A stretch of DNA of 64,000 nt, from assembly GCA_037976565.1 (NCBI GenBank), contig CP137682.1, positions 26,045,298 to 26,109,297 on the forward strand. The letters run 5' to 3'. Numbering within the stretch: the first letter of the stretch is position 1; each line of letters begins with the position of its first letter. This document shows, in pieces, positions 42,660 to 54,759 of this stretch. The translations under genes and the position numbers were made by a program. A model generated the notes under the pieces. The model was not told where the DNA came from and ran no database searches. It worked only from the letters and a program-made list of their open reading frames with translations. The DNA is from Mesocentrotus franciscanus. Taxonomy: Eukaryota > Echinodermata > Echinoidea > Camarodonta > Strongylocentrotidae.

Positions 42660-44565
42660 TCTTCTATTCGATTTCCACCTCACATGCTACCATTTCTATT
42701 CCATTTCCACCTCACATGCTACCATTTCTATTCCATTTCCACTCCATATGCTACCATTTCTATTCCATTTCCACCTCACATGCTACCATTTCTATTCCAT
42801 TTCCACCTCACATGCTACCATTTCTATTCCATTTCCACCTCATATGCTACCATTTCTATTCCATTTCCACCTCATATGCTACCATTTTTATTCCATTTCC
42901 ACCTCACATGCTATCATTTCTATTCCATTTCCACCTCACATGCTATCATTTCTATTCCATTTCCACCCCATATGCTACCATTTCTATTCCATTTCCACCC
43001 CATATGCTACCATTTCTATTCCATTTCCACCTCACATGCTACCATTTCTATTCCATTTCCACCTCATATGCTACCATTTCTATTCCATTTCCACCTCACA
43101 TGCTATCATTTCTATTCCATTTCCACCCCATATGCTACCATTTCTATTCCATTTCCACCCCATATGCTATCATTTCTATTCCATTTCCACCTCACATGCT
43201 ACCATTTCTATTCCATTTCCACCTCATATGCTACCATTTCTATTCCATTTCCACCCCATATGCTACCATTTCTATTCCATTTCCACCTCATATGCTACCA
43301 TTTCTATTCCATTTCCACCTCACATGCTATCATTTCTATTCCATTTCCACCCCATATGCTACCATTTCTATTCCATTTCCACCTCACATGCTACCATTTC
43401 TATTCCATTTCCACCTCATATGCTACCATTTCTATTCCATTTCCACCTCACATGCTATCATTTCTATTCCATTTCCACCCCATATGCTACCATTTCTATT
43501 CCATTTCCACCCCATATGCTATCATTTCTATTCCATTTCCACCTCACATGCTACAATTTCTATTCCATTTCCACCTCATATGCTACCATTTCTATTCCAT
43601 TTCCACCCCATATGCTACCATTTCTATTCCATTTCCACCTCATATGCTACCATTTCTATTCCATTTCCACCTCACATGCTACCATTTCTATTCCATTTCC
43701 ACCTCACATGCTATCATTTCTATTCCATTTCCACCTCACATGCTATCATTTCTATTCCATTTCCACCCCATATGCTACCATTTCTATTCCATTTCCACCC
43801 CATATGCTACCATTTCTATTCCATTTCCACCCCATATGCTACCATTTCTATTCCATTTCCACCCCATATGCTACCATTTCTATTCCATTTCCACCTCACA
43901 TGCTACCATTTCTATTCCATTTCCACCTCACATGCTATCATTTCTATTCCATTTCCACCCCATATGCTATCATTTCTATTCCATTTCCACCCATATGCTA
44001 CCATTTCTATTCCATTTCCACCTCACATGCTACCATTTCTATTCCATTTCCACCCCATATGCTACCATTTCTATTCCATTTCCACCTCACATGCTACCAT
44101 TTCTATTCCATTTCCACCTCACATGCTATCATTTCTATTCCATTTCCACCCCATATGCTACCATTTCTATTCCATTTCCACCCCATATGCTACCATTTCT
44201 ATTCCATTTCCACCTCACATGCTATCATTTCTATTCCATTTCCACCCCATATGCTACCATTTCTATTCCATTTCCACCCCATTTGCTACCATTTCTATTC
44301 CATTTCCACCCCATATGCTACCATTTCTATTCCATTTCCACCCCATATGCTACCATTTCTATTCCATTTCCACCTCACATGCTACCATTTCTATTCCATT
44401 TCCACCTCACATGCTATCATTTCTATTCCATTTCCACCCCATATGCTACCATTTCTATTCCATTTCCACCCCATATGCTACCATTTCTATTCCATTTCCA
44501 CCCCATATGCTACCATTTCTATTCCATTTCGGCCTCACATGCTACAATTTTGCTTCCATTTCCAC
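42660..44565 (+). repeat. 32-bp minisatellite, about 59 copies
   Basis: The unit is 'ccatttccacctcacatgct' plus 'accatttctatt'. Variants carry 'ctcatatg' or 'ccccatatg', and 'tatc' for 'tacc'. One unit near 43981 is 31 bp. Since 32 is not a multiple of three, all three plus-strand frames are open for about 670-710 codons with a 32-residue period, and each encodes the same peptides in rotation. These are not genes. Confidence 0.97.
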
Positions 44566-44689
44566 TGCACATGGTTCTATTGTTTAGTTCTCATCTATAT
44601 TCAGAACACCTCATGATTACCCTTCCATACTGTCTATTGGTTCTTTCTTCTGCCTTGGTTCTTCCATTAAGTTATACTATTGCATTTTG

Positions 44690-46185
44690 ATGTTATGATG
44701 TCTAATGTTTCGATCTGTTGAAATTGAATTACTTCTGGTAAGATCTGCAACACAGGATCTTGTCTCAGCAAGGCATCATTTATTTTGTCCTCTTAAGTTG
44801 CAGTTAAGTTGATGTTTTAGGAGTGCAAAGGTTTATGTGAAAGAGATGCTCCAGAAAAAAAGTTTTTGACTTCCTCTTTTTAAAAGAATACTTCCACGTG
44901 CGTATCACACATGGACTGCATTGTGACATGCATTTACAACAAATTCATGAACCTCAATCTGCTCATGCGCAGTTTGTGGGCTTTCTCGACAAAAATGTCT
45001 CATAGACGTTAAAGGTCGGGTGAAATCCAAATACAAGTTGATTCCTGTTGATGTGCAGGGCTGCATACAACTCAACTTTATTATTCAAACATCTGAATAT
45101 TTTTTAAAATAATTTTCTCAGACCTGTTAAGCTCCGCCCTAAAAAGAATGCACCAGATCTCATTCCCTAAATAACATCATCTGTCAATCATTAGTGAGCT
45201 AACAATTGACAGTGGTTTGTAACTTCCCCCAGCTCAGCACATGCTCACAAAAGAATTGCATTCTTTCATACAATACCTCCACATTACCTTTCTGTTCCTG
45301 GTGATGCTACAGCACGTCTGACATAGCAACTCCTATGTTGGTATTTCAAGGTATATTGTAAACAGGTGGTCAGCTCTGGTGTCATCAACAAATGAATTTA
45401 TATTTAAAGAAATATAAGTATAATAATCTCCCTCTACTCAATTACATGCCTCCTACCCGCCTCTTTGAGATGCCCCGTTTGGGGCCATGCCCAAAACTTG
45501 AAAAAGTTGGGGTATTGTTCCGATCGATTTTCAAAAATATGTAAAACAACGTGTTAGTTTACATATCAAACTAGGACTTAATTTTGTTGGACCTTAAACT
45601 GGAGGTGCACGTATTTCAGTTTGTATGAACAACAAATAAATATTTGTTTTCAACTGGTTATGTAACGCTGGATAACGGTATGCGGGATATGGCTTGGGGT
45701 TCACAGGTGCTATAGAGGAATTAGGGATGTTTGGAAGATTCTGATCCCAACAGAAGGATGCCTTTTAGGGTGATAAAGTATGTGAAGGTCTAGATGCTCA
45801 AGGGAAGGTGAAAAGTGTACAAATCAGCAGTGTGCAGTAGATTCTAATACATCACATCGAATAAATTTATTGTCCAAATAAAATAGAAAAATTTATTCCC
45901 AATGACTAGTTACAATATTTTTATTGTTCCGTACATATTTATTCTACACGGCGCACAATATTCTATTTCATATTTGATATTGAATATTTCTGCACGGTAT
46001 TCATCAACGACAGGAATCAACAAAGATACAACATCATTATAACTTTATCGCTTACTTGATTCGTGCAGAGGTTGTATTTGAATATTCATATATTTTACGA
46101 TTTACCGACACCCCTTCAGAAGCCAAATGGTTTCATTGATATTAACGAAAACTCATGTATAAACTATAGGATATCAAAAACTTAA
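44690..46185. other. Unassigned
   Basis: AT-rich DNA with no gene or repeat family recognised. Confidence 0.45.
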
Positions 46186-46189
46186 TCAT

Positions 46190-46450
46190 TCCCCTTTCTC
46201 TCTTTCCGTTTCTCTCTCTCTCTCTCTCTCTTTGTTTTCCCTTTTCATTATAATGTTTCAATGCATTATTATAATTTTGATGAAACTAATTTACCCTCTA
46301 TTGGTTTCGAAAAATATTTTGGTATACATGTATATCTCTTTTCCTGCTCTCTCTCTCTCTTTCTTTCTTTCTTTCTCTCTCTCTCTCTTTCTATATCTCA
46401 CTTTATTTATCTCTATATTCCCCTCTTTGGTTCTTTGATTCTCTCTTCCC

Positions 46451-46481
<31 letters not shown>

Positions 46482-46659
46482 CTCACTTTATTTATCTCTA
46501 TATTCCCCCCTTTGGTTCTCTCCCCACATCTCTCTCTCTCTCTCTTTCTCTCTTCCTATCTCACTTTATTTATCTCTATATTTCCCTCTTTGATTCTTTG
46601 ATTCTCTCCCCCACATCTCTCTCTCTCTATCTCTCTCTCTCTCTTTCTCTATCTCTATT

Positions 46660-46690
<31 letters not shown>
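46190..46690 (+). repeat. (TC)n-rich tract with ~80-bp higher-order units
   Basis: Three units carrying 'ctttatttatctctatattc' start near 46401, 46486 and 46564, separated by (CT)n runs. The Ser/Leu-rich open frames are compositional. Confidence 0.85.
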
Positions 46691-46734
46691 GCTATTTTTG
46701 AAAGTTTAAGCAATTGTTGACGTTGTGATCATTG

Positions 46735-47100
46735 AAACACAAATTGGCAACATTGTGACGTATCTTGTGAGGTCCTCTCCAACTTGCTTAGTACAGAAAA
46801 TTTCCTAAACGTTCATTTTCTAAGTTATTGATGACGGAATAGATTTGATTCGTTCAGAGGTTGCATAGAAACATATTTGGAATCATAATATTTAGGATGC
46901 GTGTATAATTGAACATTTTCTGTAGGGAAAATAGACTTTAAAAAAAAAATTATTCTTTTGTTTTGTACTGAGCAAATGGGAGGGGACCTCATAAGATACG
47001 TCACAGACTTGCCAATATGTATTTGATTGATCGGAACTTCAAAAATTCATAACTTTCTTATGTTTAATCGGAATTTGCTCAAACTATCACTGACCTCTTG
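46735..47100. mobile_element. TIR-type repeat E, copy 2
   Basis: 'attggcaacattgtgacgta' with 'tcttgtgaggtcc' is answered by 'ggacctcataagatacgtca' with 'cagacttgccaat', about 290 bp apart. The right end also matches 18215-18290. Confidence 0.6.
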
Positions 47101-47597
47101 CTCTCAAAACCAACTAAATATCAGGATGTTTTTTCCCCTTTAAATTGCGCCCATTGCGGACACGGTACATCACTCCTAGGCACCCTTTGTTTAGTGCATA
47201 TGCCTGGATATGATTCATCGCCTCCGGTTGAGGGTAATACGGAGATAGTCCACGGCGTAGTTTCCAGCGACAGTCCATACTGATGACACCATCTTGAGGG
47301 TAATGAACTTTGTTATTGGCCGTGCTTCAATCAAGCGCATGCGATCGAACTTGGTCAAGTTTGTGGGGCTACATAGTTCACACGGGACCATCGTAGTTTC
47401 GATAGTTTGCGAAATCTCGAAGTTAATAAGAAACGCTGCAACCAACAATGACGACGGTTCACACGGAACCGAAACAATAAATGGTCAAAGTATTGAACTG
47501 CAAGAAGGACAAGCAGTTGTTTTAACTACAAACTGGAAAAACCTCGAAGTTAGTAGACCGGTTTACTAACTTTTAACTAAATGTATGAATTTTTTTT
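47101..47597. other. Unassigned
   Basis: A plus-strand open frame of 91 codons (47294-47569) has no motif I recognise. Confidence 0.35.
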
Positions 47598-47740
47598 TTC
47601 CTAGGGACCTAGTGACGAGATATTCCAATAACATGTTATTATTGAATGAATTACAATTCTTGAAATCCAGTCTGCATACATTACTTGTTGCTATGTCGGG
47701 CAAGCAACGGGCAAACTTTCAGGTTATCAAGAACAACCTT
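47598..47740 (-). repeat. Dispersed repeat D, copy 3
   Basis: Inverted match to 15031-15184: 'ctagggacctagtgacgaga', 'aataacatgttattattgaa' and 'tttcaggttatcaagaacaa'. Confidence 0.75.
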
Positions 47741-47744
47741 AGTT

Positions 47745-49070
47745 TAAAAAGTATGCATTAAAGAGAAAGACCAGTTCTGGTCATGCGATTTTTTTCGGGA
47801 AAGAAACGTTGTGGAATCGATCAGAAAAGGTTAATCATCTAGCATATAAGTATTGGTGTGTACGTACTGCAAGGTTCTAGAATCATCAAAATGATAAGAA
47901 ATTTGGCCCAGTCTTGGTAAAGTTACAAGCACTGTACACAGAAAGATGTATATGGGACTACGCGACCACGTGCGCGATATCTATTTGGTCCCAATAGATG
48001 TAATAATTTACCAAATATATCAATTCGTAGGCGGTTTCCCGACTTTCCCGGCAAAATTTGTATCATCACGTATTAGTAAAAACATATTCTTTCACATGAT
48101 TGGTAATGAGGGCTTCCATTTCATTTTTTTGAGAGAGGGGCGTTTCCAAAACTGGTCTATACCTTTAAGTTTGAATATGTAAGTAAACCGAACATTTAAG
48201 CCCGCACGGCACATACATTCGACTGATCCCAGCTGATTAAGATCGCTCGTTTTCGTAATCACAAGTGCGTCCGCGCGGTCCCTCACAACAAGATAAATTC
48301 TAAGTTTAAAACTACGACCTACTTAGACTGTCGTGTACTCGTGTGAGCCCTCTACTTCTAGACGCCGCATTCCATGATACAGAAGTGAGTGTAACAAAGG
48401 CTATTGTAAGCTGCACCTATATACAACATTTTGGACGTGACAAAAGGGGACAAGGATCAGTAGATACCAGTTGTCATTTGTACCTCGTGTTTACTAAGAG
48501 CAGGTCTGCTGGCTTCGAACAGTGGAGCATCGTTCAAATCTGATCATTGAAATTTGGGGTCTATCCTCCAATGTCACTATCCGACAAAAGTGCAACTAAT
48601 CTGTACTCAGCCATCCACATTATGAACGAATTAAGCTCAGGATTAGACACCAGAAGTAGTTTCGAATGACGCTTTGATTTGGCAACTGGAAATTTATATT
48701 CGTTCGGGGATAGATATAGACATTAAGTATATGGAATGACTTTGTACAGCAAGGATGAATTTTTCTCGTTGTAATTGTCAGTGCTGGTACCTAGACGACA
48801 GTAGCTAGGAATATATTTGATTTTTCGATCATTTTTGTGCCCAGGATAGGAGTACACAAGTTATTGCTTTCGGTAAGTTATTTTTGTGCGTGTGTTTCAA
48901 AGTCACACCAGACCATACTTACAGACAATACAAAACCAATCCTTTATTAGTTTTCAAATTCCTGTACTTTTTATAACCAAGTCTTATATCACAAATTGTG
49001 TACACAGTGTAGACAATCTATTACCCTTTCCTGGTTTCTAATAATCCTTAAAATTCCCAAATCCTGACGC
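47745..49070. other. Unassigned
   Basis: Short open frames only (up to 78 codons). No gene or repeat family recognised. Confidence 0.4.
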
Positions 49071-49073
49071 TCA

Positions 49074-49972
49074 CACTGCAAAAACCAGAGTGTTAAAATT
49101 AACACCAAGTGTGTTCAATTTAACACTTTCTTGGTATCTATATCGGGCAACTCCTCTGGTGTTACTTAACACCATTTTCTGGAATTAGATAATTTCAATT
49201 CCACTTTTGGTGTTAATATTTGACAACTCCTACTGGTGTAGATTAACACCAATATCTGGAATCATAACAAATTCAATTCCACTTTTGGTGTTTATATTCT
49301 TGTTGATCCATTAGAGATTTTTCTATGGGTTTCTACATTCCATATTCCCTATTATCGACCATTATCGACCAGGGTAGAAGAACCAGTGGTAAACTGATAA
49401 TTCATAATCGATGTTGGCAACTGTCCACCAATAGATCATTTGAAGTAAATTCAAGATTTCAAGATTAACATTAAAGTGATACAGGCTGGTACACGAATAT
49501 ATAATAAACATGCATGTTGTTTCTTGGTTAGTAATCATATAATCAATATATCTATTGCTAAAACGTTAATGTAATTGTAGCAAGATCGGACAAATAATCT
49601 ATTGGTCAATAAATGCCAAAGGAAAATACAAATCACAAAATTGATGTGCATTGTCATAATTTGCTTAACAAATCATGATAAATGTATTTTCTGTGAACAC
49701 GTGTAAAGTAATAATTAAGCGCGCGTACACTTTGTGAAAACTTATTTGACCAATCAACCGCCTTAAACGAAATCACGTGATGATACTTTCAACACCGAGC
49801 ATAAAACTACACCATGTACTTAACACCCAGTAATTATTAATGCATGCTTAGATCTGACCGGTGTTAAAAATAACACCACTGAGACAACACACCTTTATAA
49901 TCAACACCAATGGTGTCAAAAGATTCAATACCATACTGGTGTAAGAATTTCTACACCCTGGTTTTTACAGTG
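49074..49972. mobile_element. ~900-bp non-autonomous transposon with CACTG termini
   Basis: The ends 'cactgcaaaaaccag' and inverted 'ctggtttttacagtg' bound the element. Inside, 'gtgttaaaattaacacc' palindromes recur as sub-terminal repeats ('ggtgttacttaacacc', 'ggtgtagattaacacc', 'tgttaaaaataacacc'). CACT-G ends suggest the CACTA/EnSpm group, but a 3-bp target duplication is not clear. No transposase. Confidence 0.7.
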
Positions 49973-50449
49973 CAGCAGATGAAAAACGTTTTGCAGTAGC
50001 CGCATCAAAGACTCGGAACAACATTCCCCTTTCCATATTAAGGGAAATATCTGTCTTGCCACCTTTAAAAGATTTCTCAAAACTTACCTTTCCCCCCAGT
50101 GATCTATGTGATCTACTTCCTGTGAGACTGTAATTCGTTGTCCCTTTTTCATATATTTGTATTTGTAAGCGCTGTTGTACTTATTTTGTTTAGCGCTCCT
50201 AAATATTTTATATTATAAATACCATCATGTAACATATTCCTGCCATAAATTAAAATTATTGTAAAATATGAACCATTTTAATCTTTACGTTTTGCTCCTC
50301 ATTCGTTCAGCACTGTTTGATGTTAAAATGAAATATTTGGGGATGTCAACAAGACAGCAAGTATTTAGGTAATCAAGACTAAACTCTTAGTACTGTATGT
50401 CAGACAGAATTCTTTTTATGGGATTAGCACGCCGAGTCTGTGCAGCAGT

Positions 50450-50600
50450 TGCAGTAGTAGCCTCTTGTCGATGGCCCTGGCGCTGTTGCGAGCGAAGCGA
50501 GCCAGAATTAGAAAGCCGAGGCGCTTGCGCTTGCGCCTCGGCTTTCTAATTCTGGCTCGCTTCGCTCGCAACAGCGCCAGATCGACAAGAGACTATTGCA
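50450..50600. repeat. GC-rich long hairpin
   Basis: The arm 'ggcgctgttgcgagcgaagc' with 'gagccagaattagaaagccg' is answered by 'cggctttctaattctggctc' with 'gcttcgctcgcaacagcgcc'. Arms are about 60 bp, nearly perfect, with the centre at 'gcgcttgcgcttgcgc'. The weaker outer pair is 'cctcttgtcgat' and 'atcgacaagag'. It lies directly beside the MITE at 50602. Confidence 0.88.
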
Positions 50601-50601
50601 G

Positions 50602-50760
50602 TAGGGACTTTTAGACGTCGACGTAGTGGACTGCAACGTGTGCCATTCTTTCAAGGCACTGGCCCGTGCCCGGCAGTGCCTTAAAAGGACGTCACATTAC
50701 CTTAAAAGGATGTCACCGTGGCAGTCCACGTTCTCGTCGTGTACAATCTAAAAGTCCCTA
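50602..50760. mobile_element. 160-bp MITE, copy 2
   Basis: Termini 'tagggacttttaga' and inverted 'tctaaaagtccct(a)' flank an interior almost identical to 12726-12890, suggesting recent mobility or gene conversion. TA at both ends could be the target-site duplication. Confidence 0.85.
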
Positions 50761-51320
50761 TTGAAAGGGTTAGCGGGACACGGTTTAATCTCGACAGACT
50801 GAGCGGGCTCTGATTTCTTTGCATTGCCTATATTGATAACATCGCGAACCATTTAAACTCTATGCTTGATCAAACAATTCCCTTTTTACTTTTTTTAAGT
50901 TCATTGAAACAAAAAATTACGCTGTCAACTTAGAATAGCCAAATCGCTTGTGAAAATTCATACTCAGCATTTAGACTGACTGCGCCCACACAAACATGAA
51001 TTCCAATTCAATTTTTAGTAGGTAAGTAAAGGGTGTAGCCAAGATGAATAATAAATGGTTCTTGGGGCAGGAGGAGAACAGACCCATGATAAGAGTATCT
51101 GCATTAAACAGTGGCGTAGCGTGTCATTGAAGAGGGGGGTAGCCTATACGCCCGGACTGTTCTCTATTCATAGTCTTACTATTAGTCTTAGCGGCGGACG
51201 CGCGCTGAAAATGTGTTAGTGATAGTAGCCAAAAATTACTCCTTTTATGCGTACTTTTCATCAAAAGTTTCTCTTGAAACTAAAAACTCTCCAGATGCTT
51301 GCCCGGCATAGCAACGACTG
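50761..51320. other. Unassigned
   Basis: No gene recognised. 51285-51320 ('gatgcttgcccggcatagca') weakly resembles part of repeat D. Confidence 0.4.
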
Positions 51321-51322
51321 AT

Positions 51323-51500
51323 GCATTTGATTTGATTTTGATTTATTTACCAACAGCAATACATACATTTCGTACAATGATTTTACATATACAAGAAGAG
51401 AAACTATTGGTTGGTAAAAGGGGCCAGATAATAGCACATGTGCTAGTCGAGCCTAACCCCTATGTCCCTTTTGCAGCCAACATCAAATTCTGTAGAACTT
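51323..51500 (-). mobile_element. LINE 3' end
   Basis: On the minus strand this reads 'gtaaataaatcaaaatcaaa' with 'tcaaatgc' at its end, preceded by 'gctcgactagcacatgtgct'. That form is typical of a CR1/L2-type 3' UTR plus tail. No coding sequence. Confidence 0.45.
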
Positions 51501-52059
51501 TGCAGGAATTATGAATATGTCATGTATGTCCTATCTGTAAAATTTAAACGTTAGCAGTGTCCTAATATTCAAATTATGCAAGGAAACCTGTTTACTTGCT
51601 AGACTTCACTGTCAGACACTATTGAGTGACTGACTGGCTTTTTCATCTTTGGTAATAACATACATAAAATGAGCTGTAAAGGGTACATGAGCATTTGTCT
51701 ACATCAATAACCCACTTCTTGTAATGGCCCAAATTAAACTGATTGAATCTTTGCGCAGCATAAAACGTATGACCATTTGGTACAATGGTCTGAAAAATCA
51801 GACTATTACTTACTGGCTCTATAGCTCCTAAGTCGATTCGACAACTAATAGTCGTTATTTTCCCACTTAAAGACATTTTCAAGCCCCCTTTTTTTTTGGG
51901 GGAGTTCTAAATTAGTATTGTCTTTCAAATGCCGTTGGAATTTAACTTTTTCATTTTTTGGGCCTGCAAATGGGACATAGTACCTTTAAACAGCTAAACA
52001 AAGTATTTTGGTACAAATCAGTTTAGAAAACGTAACAAAACAAAAAATAATGAATTTAC

Positions 52060-52690
52060 TATTACACTCGATACTTTAAAAAACAAGAATACTCAAAAAA
52101 GTCTTACAATATACAAACTAATAATGTAAAATATAAATTGTGTACATATGCAGATTATTTAACTTGATATGTCATTCATGACTTATCCAACAAATGACTT
52201 GTAAAGAATTCCGAAACCTATTTCTAGACCTTGTCAATCTGACATCAATTGGTAATCTATTCCAAAATTCACTGCCCACAAAGACAATGAAAACTGACCT
52301 TGTGTCGTTCTTAGTTTTGGAAGACGTAATTGTCCACCTTCTTTTTGCCTTGTGGAATAGCTATGTTCTATAATGTCACAGTACTCTATCAAAATATGAG
52401 GCAAATTGCCATTGACTAGATCAAACATGAAAGTAGAAATGGATAAATCATGTAAATTATACACATTCAGGATTCGCAATCTTTTAAATAATGGATCTGA
52501 AGGAGTTCTCCATTCACTAAATGTTATAGCACGAACTGCCATTTTCTGTGAATACAATATACTTCTTAGGCTAGTCTCATAAGTGCTTCCCCACACCTCT
52601 ATTCCGTAAGAAATGTGTGGTTGTATAAATGCTTTATATAATATAGGTTTTCCCGCCCAACTTCGTAAACTTAGCATCCGAATTAACGTT
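52060..52690 (-). pseudogene. 5'-truncated LINE: C-terminal part of the reverse transcriptase ORF and 3' UTR
   Basis: The minus-strand frame from about 52680 to 52234 reads LYKAFIQPHISYGIEVWGST, QKMAVRAIT, DPLFKRLRIL, HSYSTRQ, then a 'RLPKLRTTQGQFSLSLWAVN' block. This is the conserved region after the RT domain in CR1/L2/Jockey-type non-LTR elements (Y-G-I-x-V-W-G, D-P-L-F, Y-x-T-R). A frame change near 52250 leads into RLTRSRNRFRNSLQVIC in the next frame. AT-rich 3' UTR follows to about 52060. Upstream coding is missing, as in typical 5'-truncated copies. Not functional. Confidence 0.85.
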
Positions 52691-53790
52691 ACGTTCATTC
52701 AAGTTCGTGCGAAATTGAATGACTATGTAGATCAACATTCAAAAAGCTAATTGTGTCGTTCAATTTGATTTAGTAGCATGCGGTTTCATACTCTTGTCAC
52801 GGAGACGTGCAAAACGAGCATTCAATTTAGAAAAGCGTGCAAAGAGCATTCAAATTCGCGCCGGACAGACGGTGGTATATATTCCAGCATTCAATTTCGT
52901 GATTAGGTATACATATGTGACATTTGTGCACTGCTTTTCATTTGATGTTAATTTTTCACTTCTGTTTGAATAATTTAATGCTAAGTTTACTTGCAGGAAT
53001 GACATGCGTATTCGTTAGCAGATATCTGTCATTACACAGGTAACTGTCCCCAGAGAAGGTGCACAATTTGTGACTTCTCTTCTAAGCACAAGCTTCAAAT
53101 ACACAGATCCCGGACAGCGGTAGAGTTGAGCTTTAATAGACATGCATGGACATGATGGAAACAAGATACAATGATGAATAAGAAAAGATGTAAAATGAAA
53201 AGAAAGAAAGATGACCTACTCAATCAAGATTGATCAAAACAAACCATTTAAAAAATAACCTCATTTATAATGAAAAATATGAAGACATGTAGGCTATAAA
53301 GAAATGTTTCAACAAAAATAAAGATCGAAAGAAAGAAAAAACATTAAATGTACTATAAATGTATTAGACAAATAAGGAGACTGTATAATGTGAAATCATG
53401 TCAGAAAAGATCATAGAGAAAAAGAATAAATAAATGAACATGAAAAAGTGAATATGCGAATAAACATCGAGCCTCATACAATGATTATGAGGTCTAGTTT
53501 TAATTTGAATGACCCGATTGCGAAAGAGGTTGCCCATAGACGAAAATGAAACCGCAATTCGCCAAAGAATTCTCCTCCCACTCAACATTGGCGAAATTGA
53601 ATGACGCTTACGCATTTCCAAATTGACTGAACCAAGCTTTAATTTGAATGTGCATGTTTGGAAAATTCGGTGACTCGAAACGAAATTGAATGCAAAAAGT
53701 TTAAAAATGAAACAGGGGAGCAACGAGTGGAGAAAATTCGCTCGAACATGAATGCACGTTAGTGAAATTGATCGCTGCTTTGACGAAATT
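52690..53790. repeat. Repeat region with scattered 'gaaattgaatg' motifs
   Basis: 'attcaatttcg' and its complement 'cgaaattgaatg' occur about ten times in both orientations, concentrated at the two edges (52690-52910 and 53520-53790). That suggests a foldback-like element with sub-terminal repeats. It contains a 208-codon minus-strand open frame (53990-53364) of hydrophobic, low-similarity character, which I do not call a gene. Confidence 0.45.
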
Positions 53791-53999
53791 GGCCGAGAAA
53801 ACCTATAATATCGAGTACGACTAGGAACAAAATGTCGCAATCTAAATAGCACTCCAACTTTCTTTCTAATACACTGATTCGCATGTAAAGCGAATCCTAC
53901 ATATAGGAATGCCATTATGCAGAGCAGGCGAACCAAATAGTTGGTAGCCAATTTGGTCTGGGAGAGAAACATGCATACATTGAAATACACTAGTAAACA

Positions 54000-54180
54000 T
54001 TGTCATATTATACGTCAAATCTCAGCAGGTATACTTGAGGTGCCATATCCATTTGTAATCTTCTGCTTCAGTAGATTGGAGGCGATGATTGAAACAACGT
54101 GTAGAGCTCTTCCTTTGGTCAATGCAGCCTTTGAAATTTTCTTTATGCAATTTCTGTAGAATAATCAATACAGTTTAGAC
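54000..54180 (+). repeat. Diverged early copy of the 54655-54800 sequence
   Basis: Shares 'ctcagcaggtat', 'catatccat', 'agctcttc' and 'gcaatttctgtagaataatc' with 54655-54800. It appears to be an older duplicate of the same locus. Confidence 0.6.
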
Positions 54181-54759
54181 TAGTGTTACGACATGAATCG
54201 ACACATTTATCAATAACAGTTGTTCCAAAGCTCATCAAGAGAAAAAATGAAGGTTTAGATTCCAAATATTTTATTGCCGAATATTTCATATTTCCTCTTC
54301 ACCCCCCTGTTTCCCCTGAGTGAGGCTGGAAACCTCTTTTTATTCTCTTGACGACTGACAAATCCTTACAACATTTTGGTACGTGGGGCTAAATAAAGAG
54401 GGGGGAATTGAGCATAATATTTAGAGGCCGTCTGACACCCCATCTAGACGGAAATTTTGTCAGTCTTTTGTGTTTTGTAATGTCCAGGCCTACTACTTCC
54501 AACTGGCAAAGTTTAGTGCATGGGCTAGAGGATGAAATCGACCCGATTTCCTGGGCCTAGATGGCCTAAATAATTTTGAGGGTTCAAATCTTTTGGATAA
54601 AGGAAGACAATTCCGAGACAGGCTCCTGTCATCAAAACCACACGGTTCCGTGGCTTTTCGCTTTTATACCACACCTCAGCAGGTATTTTCGGATGGCATA
54701 TCCATCTGTGTTCCAGTATGTTGCTCCTGGAGCTCTTCTTCGGTCAATACAGATTTTCA

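Noticed and set aside
42660..44565. CRISPR-like array
   Set aside because: Units are contiguous, without unique spacers, and the genome is eukaryotic.
42536..44690. Three overlapping open frames of about 670-710 codons
   Set aside because: They are the three registers of a 32-bp tandem repeat and encode one rotating peptide; no gene signals.
53364..53990. 208-codon minus-strand protein gene
   Set aside because: No domain, overlaps repeat motifs, no splice or start context; kept only as an observation.
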